A stretch of 64,000 nucleotides of DNA, taken from Portulaca oleracea. Its lineage: Eukaryota; Streptophyta; Magnoliopsida; Caryophyllales; Portulacaceae. This document shows positions 1 to 11,578 of the stretch, in pieces. Position numbers and translations under genes: made by a program. The stretch's first letter is position 1, and every line of letters starts with the position of its first letter. The stretch spans positions 4,843,501-4,907,500 of the forward strand of contig CM055871.1 in the NCBI GenBank assembly GCA_029582165.1, given 5' to 3'. Under the pieces are notes generated by a model. It saw only the letters and a list, made by a program, of their open reading frames with translations, was not told the origin of the DNA and did no database searches.

Positions 1-158
1 ATATGTTATTTTTGTGCCATTACCACAAACTTCTACTAGTCATGGTTCTTCGAATATGTACCAGAGTCAAAATCCTACGAGATTCTTGTTTAAGTATGTG
101 TTCCTACTCTAATATTCACATAGTTGGGTTCCAGACTTCTATGGATTCCATTAAGAAT
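1..158. other. Unassigned flank
   Basis: No convincing coding sequence, repeat end or RNA gene is visible. It abuts the TG end of the LTR that starts at 159, so it is probably the sequence into which the oldest copia element inserted. The 5 bp at 154-158 (AGAAT) would be the left target-site duplication, but the other end of that element is truncated, so this cannot be confirmed. Confidence 0.3.
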
Positions 159-745
159 TGTTAGAGAAAAGGTAAATGACAGCAAGATAACAGCGGAAGC
201 GAAATAAATTGAGATGACGGATATTACGACAAAATTCAGAAACGAAAAATAAGAGCGATAAATCAAACACCAAATTTACGTGGGAAACCGAGGAACTCGG
301 AGAAAAACCCACGGATGGTGACAACCATAAAATAATCCACTATATGAGAAAGGAGGAGTACAACCTTATCACTATCACAGGGTGTGATGCAATCACCAAA
401 GGAGATTACAATATAAATCTCTCTCACACACTCAACTCACAATCTCTCAAGATAAACTGGAAAAATATTTGTGAGACTCACTCTCTCTCAAGATACACCG
501 GAAAAATATTGGTGAGACTCACTCTCTCTCAAAATTTTCTCTCTGATCTCACTCTGATGATTTTGGTGGAGAAAACTGAACCCTATTTATAGGGCGGCTA
601 GGACAAAAATAGAATCAGATTAAAACTCAAATAACAAAAAGTAGAATCTGACTGGAAGAGGGAATTAGAATTAGATTAAAATTGTATCCTCTGCCGTTTT
701 GGACCTTAGCAGATCCAATGGGCCATAAACCCAATAAGAACGACA
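159..745 (-). mobile_element. Copia-1 3' LTR
   Basis: On the minus strand it runs TGTCG...CTAACA. A purine-rich tract (AATATGGAGGATTAGT, just above 745) precedes it, as expected for a polypurine tract. The half from 159 to about 590 is clearly homologous to the Copia-2 LTRs (6339 and 11005), including a minus-strand TATA box (CTATAAATAG at 583-592) and GA/CT-rich leader DNA. Beyond the TATA box the U3 portion is unrelated to those LTRs. The exact 745 boundary is inferred from the TG dinucleotide next to the purine tract. Confidence 0.6.
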
Positions 746-1066
746 ACTAATCCTCCATATTAAGTAAATGCATTATATCCTATTCATAACGCTCCTTTGA
801 TCATAGTGTGACTTAGAGTTACCCTTTAAACCCTATTACTAGCTTTCACTAGAGTAGGGTAGGGTTCCCACTTAGGGATGGCAATAGGTCCTGGACTCGT
901 CCCAGACCCGCTCGGACCCGCCCCATTTAGGTGGGTCTAGGTCCAAAAAAAATAGACCCATTGGGTCCGGGGTCGGGTCTGGGTCCAATAAAAATTTGAC
1001 GGGTCCGTGTCCGGGTCCGGGTCTAGCCACGGACCCGTGGAGCCTATCCATGGACCCGTCGAATTT

Positions 1067-1145
<79 letters not shown>
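1067..1145. repeat. (TA)n microsatellite, left part
   Basis: Almost pure TA dinucleotides. The same tract resumes at 6323-6338 between the MULE and Copia-2, and again at 11579-11629 after Copia-2. One microsatellite inside the hAT therefore received two separate insertions. Because it is (TA)n, the TSDs of those insertions cannot be distinguished from the repeat itself. Confidence 0.95.
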
Positions 1146-1147
<2 letters not shown>

Positions 1148-1985
1148 GAATAGATATAATGAGAAGAGTAGTTTTGTGAGAAGAGAAGCATGAAAGATCC
1201 TAGCCATTGGTTCCAAGATCAAGGGTGGTGATAAATTAGGTGTTTTATCTTTATTTCTAAGGTAGGCCCTTAAATGTGATTGGTTGGAATTTGTTTTTTT
1301 TCTTTTTAAAGTACATCACGTGAGAGAGAGATAGTAGTGAAAAAGGGCTTGCAGGCTGTTGTTAATGTTAATGCAAGTTTCAAAAACACAATCATTCTCC
1401 ATTTTTGAAATTCCAACTGGTGCTTGCAGAAGGAGGTAGAAGACACTCCGGCGATATCCGGCAACCATAAACGACATCCCGGCGAGGTGAATTCCGGCAG
1501 GTTTTGAAATTCCAGCCGGTTACTTGCAAAAAGGGGGGATGTGTGAACGATATCCGACAACTTTGGGCATCCGTTGTAATTTTCCGGCAAACCCTAAACA
1601 ATAATCGAAAGGAGAAAGGCCAGTGCGATTTTTCGGCAGGTGAGGTGTTGCGATTTCTGGGTTCTTTTCTGTTTTGATTGAAATTGGGGGGGGGGGTAGA
1701 TTTTTTGTGTATTTGTGGATGATGACAAATCCGGTGATGTTTTGGGGCGGAATTCGAACTGTTGAGTGTGTTTTTGTCAGTGTAGGAAGCGAATTGGGCA
1801 ATTGTCGATGGCATCAAAGGGAGTGAATGAAAAAGAGATTGAACAGAGGAAGAATGAGATGTAAGTCCATCTGCCTATGAATTTAATTCATCATTTTTGG
1901 GTGTTCGTTGTTCATGTCGGGTTTGGGTAATAACATGAAAGCTGGAATGTTGTTTGAGACAAAGGGAAATGGGTAGTCAACGATT
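1146..1985 (+). repeat. MULE left terminal inverted repeat
   Basis: About 0.85 kb, inverted relative to 5465-6322, with scattered substitutions and small indels. It ends with an exon-like segment at 1808-1860 (ATG followed by 17 more codons) and a consensus splice donor (GTAAGT) at 1861. The stretch before the ATG is therefore a candidate promoter/leader carried in the terminal repeat. Confidence 0.8.
1808..1860 (+). pseudogene. TIR-borne first exon (left copy)
   Basis: ATG opens a short reading frame beginning MASKGVNEKEIEQRKNE, followed by GTAAGT at 1861. The mirrored copy at 5584-5636 on the minus strand is nearly identical, so the exon is duplicated symmetrically. A possible downstream exon starts after the acceptor TGTGCAG at 3156 (GELEALQHSLKKLVD...), but simple joining does not keep that frame. 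The gene structure is inferred; the exon/donor signal is seen directly. Confidence 0.4.
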
Positions 1986-1989
1986 TTTC

Positions 1990-3145
1990 ATGCATTCTAT
2001 TGTTGATCTTCTCATTATATTTGATGTTCAATGGATGAGACAGGGGTTTATTTGCACGTTGTTATCGTTATTGGTAATGTTCATTTGGGTCGTGCTCAGG
2101 TTCATTTTTTTTTTGAATAAGTGTTCATTTAGATGGTAATATGATTGATGTTCATGGTCGGTTGGAAGATGATGAAACATGATGTTCATATTTTGTGTTT
2201 TGGGTGTATTTGCACGTTCATAGTTACAATTCTAATGTTTATATTTTTAGTATACAGTACATGTTGTTAATGTAGTTGATGTTCATTGTAATATTGATGA
2301 TGCTCATATCTGACGTGGGGATTGTGTCATGTTCATCAGATTGGATGTTCATGGTGAAAATCTGATGTTCATCAGGTGAAAATGAGATGATCATTTTACA
2401 GTCACTTGATGTTCATTTTTGTTATCCACAAATGTTCAATGCCATTTAGGGTCATATTGATCATTTAATACTGATTGATCATTTGATGTTCACTTGATGT
2501 TCATTTCATGTTCACTTAATGTTCAATCCAAACAGTTGACGTTTACTGCACATGGTTGAGTATGTCATTTGATGTTCATTCCAGTACAACTTGAAGTTCA
2601 TTTTATTTCACCTGATGTTCATTTCATTGTCCCTTGATGATCATTACATGATCATGTGATGAATGTTTATTTTAGATGGACTAGATGTTCATTTAGATCA
2701 ACCAAATGTTCATTTATGCTTATATGAATGATCATTTATGATTTAGAGGTTTGGGTGTGTCTACATTGCGTATGTTCATCTCTGTTGTACCCGATGTTCA
2801 TTCGCGATGACATTTGGATGGATGTCGTTGATCCATCCGTGCGATTGATGTTCATTTCCTTGGATGTGTGGTATGTACTAGAAGTTCATTTTACATTGAA
2901 TGGATGTTCATTTTAGATGGACTGGATGTTCATTTTTTTGGTCTAATGTTATTTGGTCGTCATAAATCACGTGTGAATGATCATATATGGTTTAGTGGGT
3001 TTGGCGTGGCTGAATTGTTTATGTTCACCGCCCTTGTACCATATATTCATTTATAATCAATGGAATGCTCATTTGTGATAAACTGTTGGTTGGAATGTTG
3101 CTTGGATGTTCATATTCATCGATATATTAATGTCAGTTACTGATG
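1990..3145 (+). repeat. TGATGTTCATT minisatellite-like array (left arm)
   Basis: Dozens of copies of a short word close to GATGTTCATTT, irregularly spaced by about 15-40 bp, fill what would be the intron between the TIR exon and 3157. No reading frame of note. Complementary in sequence to the right-arm array. Confidence 0.85.
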
Positions 3146-3156
3146 TACAATGTGCA

Positions 3157-3360
3157 GGGCGAGCTCGAAGCATTGCAACATTCATTGAAAAAACTCGTTG
3201 ATGTACGGGTTGTTCATTTACCCCTTTGTGGTCCCCCCTGCGTACTGAGGCATCTTCCCCTGTTGTACGTACCAAGTGCAACGTCTACAAAAGACAAAGC
3301 ACAGGGCTGGAAGAATAGAGTTTGAGTCTCAAGATACGTCTGGTTGCGGCGTGTCGCAGA
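3157..3360 (+). pseudogene. Central coding-like segment of the MULE
   Basis: After a plausible splice acceptor (TGTGCAG ending 3156) the plus strand reads GELEALQHSLKKLVDVR, a charged helix-like stretch. A proline-rich part and a lysine-rich part with a PSATSTKDKAQGWKNR string follow, and a frame change leads to a second run ending at a TGA near 3364. The 'TKG/TKD...K' style resembles the linker before the zinc knuckle in FAR1/MULE proteins, but this is a weak resemblance. It is the only part of the element outside the mirrored arms. Confidence 0.3.
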
Positions 3361-5460
3361 AATGAACATCAAGTCTTAGTCGTATGGTCATTTAGATATT
3401 GTGAAAAGAACATCAAGTTATAATGAAATAAACAAGAAATTATATTTATATCAGGTGGGCATGAAATGAACATCAAGTGTTTAGTGTATGAACATCAAGT
3501 TATTGGGTAAATGAACAACAAGTTGTACTGGCATGAACATCAAATGGAAATAAAAAGTGGACATCATATTGACATGAATATACATAAACTTCATGAAATG
3601 AATATCAAGTTATATTGGAATGAACATCATAATCAGTTTTGTATCACTTTGATTTTCATTCCACCTTCAATTGATGCTCATTACATAAATTTGATGAAAT
3701 GAACATCAAGTTATATTGGAATGAACATCCACTGTTGACATGAAATGAACATATTGTTATATTGGAATGAACATCAAATTCAGTTTTGTATCCCTTTGAG
3801 TTACTGTGAAATGAACATCAAGTGTTAGTTGTATTGTCATTTAGATATTGTGAAAATAACATCAAGCTATAATGAAATAAACATGAAATTATATTTATAT
3901 TAGGTGCGCATGAAATGAACATCAAGTGTTTGGTGTATGAACATCAATCTATTGGGAAATGAACATCAAGGTGCACTGAAATGAACATCAAGTGACAATG
4001 AAAAGTGGACATCAAATTGAGATGAACATACATAAACTTGATGAAATGAATATCAAGCTATATTGGAATGAACATCATATTCAGTTTTGTATCCATTTAA
4101 TTTTCATTCCACCTTCAATTGATGCTCATTGCATGAATTTGATGAAATGAACATCAAGTTATATTAGAATGAACATCAACTATTGATTGTAAGAACATCA
4201 ACTGGTGGTTGTAAGAACATCAAGGTATTGTGAAATGAAAATCAAGTTATAATTATATTGAACATCACATTGCGTGGAGCATATATGTAATATGCAAAAA
4301 GATATCAGCCGGTCATGAAATGAACATCAAGTTATAGTGGAATGAACATCAACTGGCAATGAAAGTGGACATCATATTGAGATGAAAATACATCAACCCA
4401 TACTGAGATGAATATATATATTTATTGAAAAGCACATCAGTTAGACACTTTATGTTCATCAATTGGGAATGGGTTTGGTAATGAAATGAACATCATTTAT
4501 ATGTAAATGATCTTCAAGGGTACTCGAAATGAACATCATATGTACTTATTATGAACATCAGCCGAATATCAAGTCATTTGTTCCGATGAATATTTATATA
4601 TATTGAAAATCAGTTGCACATGTTCATTCATGGAAAGCACTTCCACCGAATCTGACCAAATTTCATCAATTCAAACCTAAAGTAAAATGAATGTTTTTAT
4701 GTTAAAAAAAAACAAATGCAAACTCCAATTGTTCAATCATGAATCCAAAAGCATAGTCAATTGATGTTCAAAACAACTTGATTAGATCATCCATAATGCT
4801 CTGGACAATTCATAGTGTCGTGTGTTGTTATTTTGTCGCAACACTTGCACATTCTTGCACTTTGTTTTCTTCTTGGTGGCAACCTCCACTGGTGTCTTCG
4901 TCCTTTTGCCTCTTCCCTTTGTGACCAAAGCTGGGGGTGGATGAATGGTTATCTCCACTGGTGTCTTCGTCCTCTTGCCTCCACTGGTGTCTTTGTCCTC
5001 AAGTATTCTGTCATGAACATCAAACATTCTGAGATGAACATCAAATCACAATTGTAATGAATAACAAAATAAAAAGTAATTACGAAAATGAACTCAAGTA
5101 TTTGGGTGATAATCACCAGCCACATAGTGAGTGTGTCGTGATTATAAATCACAATGAACACCGAGTAGTTATGGGATGAACATCAAAATTATGAGATAAA
5201 CGTCAAATCACTATTACAATGAATAACAAAATAAAAATGACAAGGACAACAAGTACTCCAGGGATAAACATCAAGCATTCTGGGATAACAAACCATCGAT
5301 GATGAACATCAAGTATTTTGTCATGAACATCTAAAAACGGAAAGAAAAAGGAACTTCATGTAGTTGTGTAATGATCATTACTCGACAATGAATTGAACAT
5401 CAGACCCCTAAACAGTAGTAACAGAGCAATATGAGATGAACATCAATTGTAACGACGATG
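3345..5460 (-). repeat. AATGAACATCAAG array (right arm)
   Basis: Complement of the left-arm word, repeated dozens of times and interrupted by the knuckle-like relic near 4795-5027. It contains longer duplicated blocks, for example 3590-3780 resembling 4020-4180. Transcription through both arms would give an extensively self-complementary RNA. Confidence 0.85.
4795..5027 (-). pseudogene. MULE/FAR1-like C-terminal zinc-knuckle relic
   Basis: On the minus strand one frame reads HPPPALVTKGRGKRTKTPVE followed by a lysine-rich run. In the next frame come CKCC, then HDTMNCP, i.e. a C-x2-C ... H-x4-C-type knuckle as found at the C-terminus of many MULE transposases and FAR1-related proteins. One frameshift separates linker and knuckle. 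The KRTKTPVE piece is itself duplicated. Nothing of the catalytic DDE domain remains. Confidence 0.5.
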
Positions 5461-5464
5461 AGCA

Positions 5465-6322
5465 TCAGTTGACTACCCATTGTCTCAAACAATAAATTCC
5501 AGCTTTCATGTTATTACCCAGATCCGACATGAACAACAAACACCCAAAAATGATGTATTAAATTCATAGGCAGATGGACTTACATGTCATTCTTCCTCTG
5601 TTCAATCTCTTTTTCATTCACCCCCTTTGATGCCATCAACAATTGCCCAATTCGCTTCCTACACTGACAAAAACACATTCAACAGTTCGAATTCCGCCCC
5701 AAAACATCACTGGATCTATCATCATCCACAAATACACAAAAAATCTACCCCCCAATTTCAATCTAAACAAAAAAACCCTGAAATCGCAACACCTCACCTG
5801 TCGAAAAATCGCACTGGCCTTTCTCCTTCCGATTATCGTTTAGGGTTTGCCGGAAAATTGCAACGGATGCCCAAAGCTGCCGAAAAATCGAAACGGATGT
5901 CCAAAGTTGCCGGATATCATTCACACGTCCCCCCTTTTTGCAGGTAACCGGTTGGAATTTCAAAACCTGCCAGAATTCACCTCGCAGGGATGTCGTTTAT
6001 GGTTGTCGGAAATCGTCGGAGTGTCTTCTACCTCCTTCTGCAAGCACCGGTTGGAAATTCAAAAAATGGAGAATGGTGGTGTTTTTGGAACTTGCATTGA
6101 CATTAACAACAGCCTGCAAGCCCTTTTCACTCCTTTCTCTCTCTCACGTAATGTACTCTAGAAAGAAAAAAAAAACAAATTTCAGCCAATCACATTTAAG
6201 GGCTTAACTTAGAAATAAAGATAAACACCTAATTTATCACCACCCTTGATCTTGGAACCAATGGCTAGGATCTTTCATGCTTCTCTTCTCACAAATCTCC
6301 TCTTCTCATTATATCTATTCCC
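5465..6322 (-). repeat. MULE right terminal inverted repeat
   Basis: Inverted copy of 1146-1985. It carries the mirrored exon (minus-strand ATG at 5636, donor GTAAG starting at 5583). It also has an extra internal duplication of about 30 bp near 5865-5910 that is absent from the left arm. Confidence 0.8.
5584..5636 (-). pseudogene. TIR-borne first exon (right copy)
   Basis: Minus-strand ATG at 5636 reads MASKGVNEKEIEQRKND and runs into a GTAAG donor at 5583. It differs from the left copy by only a couple of substitutions. Two convergent, inward-facing start exons are thus carried by one element. Confidence 0.4.
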
Positions 6323-6338
6323 TATATATATATATATA

Positions 6339-6900
6339 TGTTAGAGAAAAGTGAGTAGCAAGGTAACAGCGGAAGCGAATAATAGAATCGAAAACGAGAT
6401 GACGGATATTACGACAAAATTTAGGAACGAAAAATAAGCGATAAAATCAAACACCAGAATTATGTGGGAAACCGAAGAACTCGGAGAAAAACCACTGACG
6501 ACAAATGTAAAATAATCCACTATGAGAAAGGAGGAGTACAACTCGATCACTATCACAGGTGTGATACGATCCACAAAGGAGATTATAACAATCTCTCAAC
6601 ACTCAAATCACAATCTCTCAGATACACTGGGAAAATATTGGTGAGACCCTTTCTCTCTCAATATTTCTGTCTCTCTAGCTCTCTGTGTTTGCCGATGTGT
6701 TTTTGGTGGAGAAACATGCACCCTATTTATAGGGAGAACTCCCTATAACCTAACTTGACTCCCACTCCAAATAGATTTAGAATCTAATACAATTAGGAAA
6801 TCCAACACAATAAGGAAACCTAAATAATATCCTAATACAATTAGGAAACAAATAATTGTGAGATCAAGAGATTTGGTGATTTTAGGACACTTTCCTAACA
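6339..6900 (-). mobile_element. Copia-2 3' LTR
   Basis: 562 bp, TGTTAG...CTAACA in either reading. It contains the minus-strand TATA box (CTATAAATAG, 6722-6731) beside an inverted GGGAG/CTCCC pair, and CTAATACAATTAGGAAA repeated twice in U3. Confidence 0.9.
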
Positions 6901-7257
6901 AACTCCACCTTGGACTAAAATCAACGAATCATCGGTCTAGATAAACATCTTGATCGTCGCCATCAACACGCTCCGCAGGCGTGGCCACAGGCTCTCATGC
7001 TTAGAACACCAACTAAGTCTAAACAATGTTCGAACTTAGCTATAGATAGAGGCTTGGTTAACATGTCCGCAGGATTATCGAAGTATGAACCTTCTTCACC
7101 ACGATCTCTCCGCAAAGAACTATATCTCGATGAAGTGATACCCGACGCTTATATGCTTGGTCTTCGAATGATAAGTGTCATTCTTTGTCGATGTATAGCA
7201 CTGGTCGTCTCAATAAACCACGCCTCGCCTGGTACTCCAAGCTCCATGACCAATCCC

Positions 7258-8430
7258 TCAATCGATGGCCTCCTTCACTCCTTCCGTTGCAAGAATATAT
7301 TCGGCCTCAGAGTAGATGGCTGCTATAGATGAAGTGAAGCTTTCCAAGATATTGCTCCTCCACACATGACGAACACATACCACGAAATCAACGCTCCTAT
7401 CCGGATCTCCACCATAATCAAGATCAACATAACTGCAACATCGACGCCAAAGACTACCTCTATCATACAGGATGCCCTTCTCCAAAGTACCCTTCACATA
7501 GTGAAGGATCCAATTCACTCCTTCCCAATGCTCCTTCCCTGGATTCTGCATGTATCTACTCACCACACTAACTGCGTGGGACAGGTCATAGGGAATATTA
7601 GACATCCTCCTTACCTCCAAATCAGATTTAGGACAGTTCTCACCAGACAACTTGAAGTGTGCAGCTAAAGGAGTCAAAGCGGTTTACGCTTCTCATGTTG
7701 AATCTGTCGAACACCTTCTCCAGATATTTCTTCTGAGACAGGAACAGCTTCCCTGCCTTTCTATCCCTTTGGATCTCCATACCCAAAATCTTCTTCGCCG
7801 CTCCGAGGTCTTTCATCTCAAACTCCTAGTTGAGTTGAGATTTCAGCTTCTTTATTAGTGACATGTTCCTGGAGGCAATCAACATGTCATCCACATACAA
7901 TAATAAATAAATGAAAGACCTTTCTTCAAATTGCCTGTAGTACACACAATTATCATAGTGACTTCTTGTGTACCCTTGCCCTACCATAAAGGTATCAAAC
8001 CTTTTGTACCATCGCCTGGTGCTGCTTAAGTCCATACAAGGACTTCCTAATCTGCATACTGCATTCTCGCTTACCAGGAACGATGAAACTCTCTGGCTGC
8101 TTCATATATATTTCCTCCTCCAACTCGCCATGGAGGAAAGCTGTCTTGACATCAAGTTGCTCCAACTCCAAATCAAATAGAGCAACAAAGGCAAGCAAGG
8201 TGCGGATCGACGTATGCCTCACGATCGCGAGAATACTTCGTAGTCGATTCCTTCTTTCCGTTGCAACCCCTTACCACTAACTGGCCTTCCACCTTGCACT
8301 TTCTACACCAGGGATACCTTCCTTTCTCTTGTACACCCACTTCAGAAGAGCTCGTCGCCTCTTTAGGCAACTCACATAGCTCCCATGTATGATTTTTCTG
8401 CAGACTCTCCATCTCCTCTTGCATAGCTCC
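7258..8430 (-). pseudogene. Copia-2 reverse transcriptase and RNase H (broken)
   Basis: Minus-strand pieces in successive frames. TAFLHGELEEEIYMKQPE and SLYGLKQ (about 8180-8000) mark the RT fingers. LLLYVDDMLIA (about 7890) is the catalytic YVDD motif. SVVSRYMQNPGKEHW (about 7560) follows, and the RNase H segment around 7260-7420 ends near EAEYILATEG. Frameshifts near 8170, 8000 and 7830 and several stops separate them. The polyprotein normally reads through as one frame, so this copy cannot make a functional RT. Confidence 0.85.
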
Positions 8431-10075
8431 TATCCAATTTGAAGCATTCGGACAAGAGATGGCCTCTGATAGGTAGAAGGTTCAACACCTTCGTGAGTCT
8501 CCTCTGCAACACTCGTAGCATAAGAAATCATAGCATCATCTTCTTCAAGATATCGCATCTGGTCTCCGATCTCCCTCCCCGGGACGATCTCTAGCAATGC
8601 ATGGTTGTTCCTCCACCTGAGGAACATTCGTCTCAATCTCAGGCTCATCAACCTGAGTTGGTTTAGGAGCATCAGTAGTTTGCTCCTGATTGCAGGTTCC
8701 AGCAGCTCCACCTTGAGCCTGCTCCACCTCGAACACCATTCTTCCTGCATCCTTCTCCTGATTTCCTGCATCATCAAGTTGGTAGATTCCATTCCAGATA
8801 ACATAGTAGTTTCATTAAAGGTTACATCTCTAGACTGAATAACTTTCATCAAATCAGGACACCACATTCTATATCCCTTAGACTCAGACCCGTAGCCTAG
8901 AAACATGCATTTAATAGCCCTGGGAGACAGCTTCCCATCATTCACATGGACATATACAGGACATCCAAAAATTCTCAAATTAGAATAATTAACTGGATTA
9001 CTGGCCCATACTTCCTGAATCGGTATTCGATAGAGGCATGAGGTGATCTGCTCACAGTAGCAAGGTAGATATCACCTCCGCCTAACGATTTGTTCTTCCA
9101 AATCCCTGCATTCGAGAGCATGCAGCGGGCTTTCTCCAAGAGTGTCCTGTTGATTCTCTCGGCTACCCCGTTTTGCTGAGGCTTACCCACCAAGGTTCGA
9201 TGCCTCGCAATCCCATGCTCCTCGCAGACCAAGAAATTCGAATCAACAAACTCCAACCCATTGTCAGTCTTGAGTTTCTTGATTTTCCTGCCTGTCTGGT
9301 TCTCCACCAAAGCTTTGAACTTCTTGAAATATGAGAATGCCTCATTCTTGTGTCGCAGGAAATAAACCCAAGTCTTCCACGAGAAGTCATCCACGAATGT
9401 CAACATATAGCGCTTGCCACCCAGTGATGGCACTCTAGCAGGACCCCACAAATCTGAATGAATATAATCAAGGATCCCTGCTGTTGTATGTTTAGCCCTT
9501 GAAAAGCTAACCCTCTTCTGTTTCCCGTAGACACAGTGATTGCAAAACTCCAACTTGCCGATCTTTGCGCCTTCAAGGTATCCCTTCTTGCTCAATATTG
9601 ACATTCTCTTCTCGCCCATGTGGCCTAGTCTCATGTGCCACAGTTTTGTGCTGTTGGACTCATCAAGATTTAAGACTGTCACTGCAGATCCTGTCACTGT
9701 AGACCCCTGCAGGATGTATAGACTGCCCTTCCTGATTCCCTTCATAAGAACCATGGAACCCCTGCACACTTTCAAAACACCATCTTCTCCTTTGTACCTG
9801 CAGCCGTTAGCTTCAAGAGTACCTAAAGAAATTAAATTTCGAGTCATGTTAGGGATATGACGAACCTCCTTGAGAGTTCTAACGATGCCATCATGAGTCT
9901 TGATTTTGATGCTACCGATTCCTGCAACCTTGCAGGCTGTGTCGTTACCCATGACTACGACCCCGGTGTCAACACTCTCATAAGACTCGAACCAGTCCTT
10001 ATGAGGACACATATGATAGGTGCACCCTGTGTCAAGAACCCACTCATCTCTAGCTATCCCACTCGATGTGGTACC
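8430..10075 (-). pseudogene. Copia-2 protease and integrase (broken)
   Basis: The protease motif VLDTGCTYHMCPH starts near 10045. GAG-pre-integrase follows with LWHMRLGHMGEKRM and CNHCVYGKQ (HHCC zinc site, about 9650-9520). The integrase core shows DLWGPA, LKTDNGLEF and NGVAERINRTLLEKAR, giving the D-D-E triad. The longest open part is 9 to 10 kb (345 codons). A frameshift near 8976 separates the integrase C-terminal region (8978-8430). The DTG protease, downstream RT and gene order fit the Tork-like copia style, but I cannot fix the lineage without a tree. Confidence 0.85.
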
Positions 10076-10981
10076 AAGGCATCATCCGTAACTACAAACC
10101 CATCACCATCTGACTCGGACTCTACGCAGTTTGAGGTACCAGGTTTGGTGTGATTATCCTTACCCTCCTGCTTCTGGTCTCTCTGTTTTGCCCAACAGTC
10201 TCTCTCTATATGCCCCATCTTACTACAGTAGTTACACTTCTTATTCTTGTGAGGATTCCTAGATTTTGAACGGTGTTTAGACCTCCCTCTAGACCCGTTT
10301 CCCTTACGTTCAGTATTTCTACCCCTTACAACCATAGCATCACCACCCTGGTCATCACCATCGGTATCAAGTTTCTCCTTAGACAGTAAACTAGCCTTTA
10401 CTTCACTAAGGTTAAGGTCACCACGATTTCCATACAACATGATTTCCTTAAATTGTTTATGTGATGCAGGTAGGGACATAATTAAATGAAAAGCCTTGTC
10501 CTCATTAGTGTGTTTTTATATCCATTGATTCCAATTCAGTAATAATAGAATCAAATTCACTAAGATGTGCCTGAATAGAAGTACCTTGGGGCATCTTCAA
10601 CCTGTAGAATTTCTCCTTCATTCGGTACTTGTTTGCACGACTCTTCGACATGTACAACTCTTCCAGTTTGGTCCAGAGCACCTGAGGGTTCTCGATATGC
10701 ATCACCTCTCTCTGAATGTGCTCTGCCAAGCACAGCTGAATCCCTGTCAGAGTCTTATCTTCAAGCTTCTTCCACTCCCTTGGAGTCAGATTCCCCTTGA
10801 TATCCTTCTGGAGTTTTTGGAATTCATCATCGCTCATTGTCGCATCAGTCTTCGTGTCGGGATACTCAATTACATCCCACAACCCGTGCTGAATTAGGAC
10901 CGCCTTCATATGCAGTCTCCACATAGTAAAACTCCTCGTTCCATCAAATTTTGGAATACCGCACTTCATGATTGAAGCCAT
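10054..10981 (-). pseudogene. Copia-2 gag
   Basis: The likely start is the ATG of MASIMKCGIPKFDG at 10981, nine bases after the primer-binding site. The UBN2/gag-like region includes MWRLHMKAVLIQHGLWDV and YMSKSRANKYRMKEKFY. A break near 10505 separates it from the C-terminal piece with the zinc knuckle CNYCSKMGHIERDC (C-x2-C-x4-H-x4-C, about 10250-10200). Gag would package the RNA in virus-like particles. Split by a frameshift/stop in this copy. Confidence 0.85.
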
Positions 10982-10990
10982 CTCCACCTT

Positions 10991-11002
10991 GCTCTGATAC
11001 CA
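10991..11002 (-). other. Copia-2 primer-binding site (tRNA-iMet)
   Basis: Minus strand TGGTATCAGAGC, the classic plant PBS, two bases downstream of the 5' LTR end at 11005. Confidence 0.92.
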
Positions 11003-11004
11003 CT

Positions 11005-11574
11005 TGTTAGATAAAAGTGAGTAGCAAGGTAACAGCGGAAGCGAATAATAGAATCGAAAACGAGATGACGGATATTACGACAAAATTTAGGAACGAAAAA
11101 TAAGCGATAAAATCAAACACCAGAATTACGTGGGAAACCGAAGAACTCGGAGAAAAACCCACGGACGGCGACAGCCAGAAAATAATCCACTATGAGAAAG
11201 GAGGAGTACAACCTGATCACTATCACAGGGTGTGATACGATCCACAAAGGAGATTACAATAACAATTTCTCAACACTCAACTCACAATCTCTCAGGATAC
11301 ACTGGGGAAAATATTGGTGAGACCCCTTTCTCTCTCAATATTTTCTCTCTCTCTAGCTCTCTGTGTTTGCCGATGTGTTTTTGGTGGAGAAACATGCACT
11401 CTATTTATAGGGAGAACTCCCTATAACCTAACTTGACTCCCGCTCCAAATAGATTTAGAATCTAATACAATTAGGAAACCCAACACAATAAGGAAACCTA
11501 AATAATATCCTAATACAATTAGGAAACAAATAATTGTGAGATCAAGAGATTTGGTGATTTTAGGACACTTTCCT

Positions 11575-11578
<4 letters not shown>
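11005..11578 (-). mobile_element. Copia-2 5' LTR
   Basis: 574 bp. TATA box CTATAAATAG on the minus strand near 11401-11410 places the transcription start about 30 bp further left. Flanked on the right by the resumed (TA)n. Confidence 0.9.

Larger units (their letters stand above)
1146..6322. mobile_element. MULE-type foldback element with giant inverted-repeat arms
   Basis: The ends are inverted: GGGAATAGATATAATGAGAAG at 1146 matches the complement of the sequence ending at 6322. The inverted homology continues for about 0.85 kb on each side (to about 1985 and from about 5465), typical of long-TIR MULEs. Inside, the left arm (about 1990-3140) is packed with TTGATGTTCATTT-like words and the right arm (about 3345-5460) with their complement, so most of the element reads the same from either end. 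A relic with a FAR1/MULE-like cysteine-histidine knuckle lies on the minus strand near 4795-5027. The flanks are (TA)n, consistent with a 9-bp TATATATAT duplication but not diagnostic. No intact transposase is visible. Confidence 0.75.
6339..11578 (-). mobile_element. Copia-2: full-length Ty1/copia element with degenerate pol
   Basis: Two direct LTRs (6339-6900 and 11005-11578) flank gag-protease-integrase-RT-RNase H on the minus strand, in Ty1/copia order. LTR ends are TGTTAG...CTAACA. A primer-binding site for initiator tRNA-Met (TGGTATCAGAGC) sits two bases inside the 5' LTR, and a purine-rich AAGGTGGAGTT lies just inside the 3' LTR. The 5-bp flanks are ATATA on both sides but lie in (TA)n. 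The reading frame is broken by several frameshifts and stops, so it is probably not autonomous. Domain motifs (DTG protease, HHCC integrase, YVDD RT) are still readable. The LTRs are alike but differ by a 12-bp length difference and multiple substitutions. Confidence 0.92.

Noticed and set aside
872..1222. ORFs of 65-116 codons with long IYIYIY runs on both strands
   Set aside because: They are translations of the (TA)n tract and hAT ends, not genes.
1306..1817. Overlapping minus-strand ORFs in the left MULE TIR (and counterparts at 5627-6207)
   Set aside because: They lie antisense to the TIR leader, change between the two arms and have no protein-like conservation; treated as shadows.
1067..6338. 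CRISPR-like array from the regularly repeated GATGTTCATT words
   Set aside because: Spacing is irregular, the repeat is only about 10-13 bp and the setting is a plant MULE.
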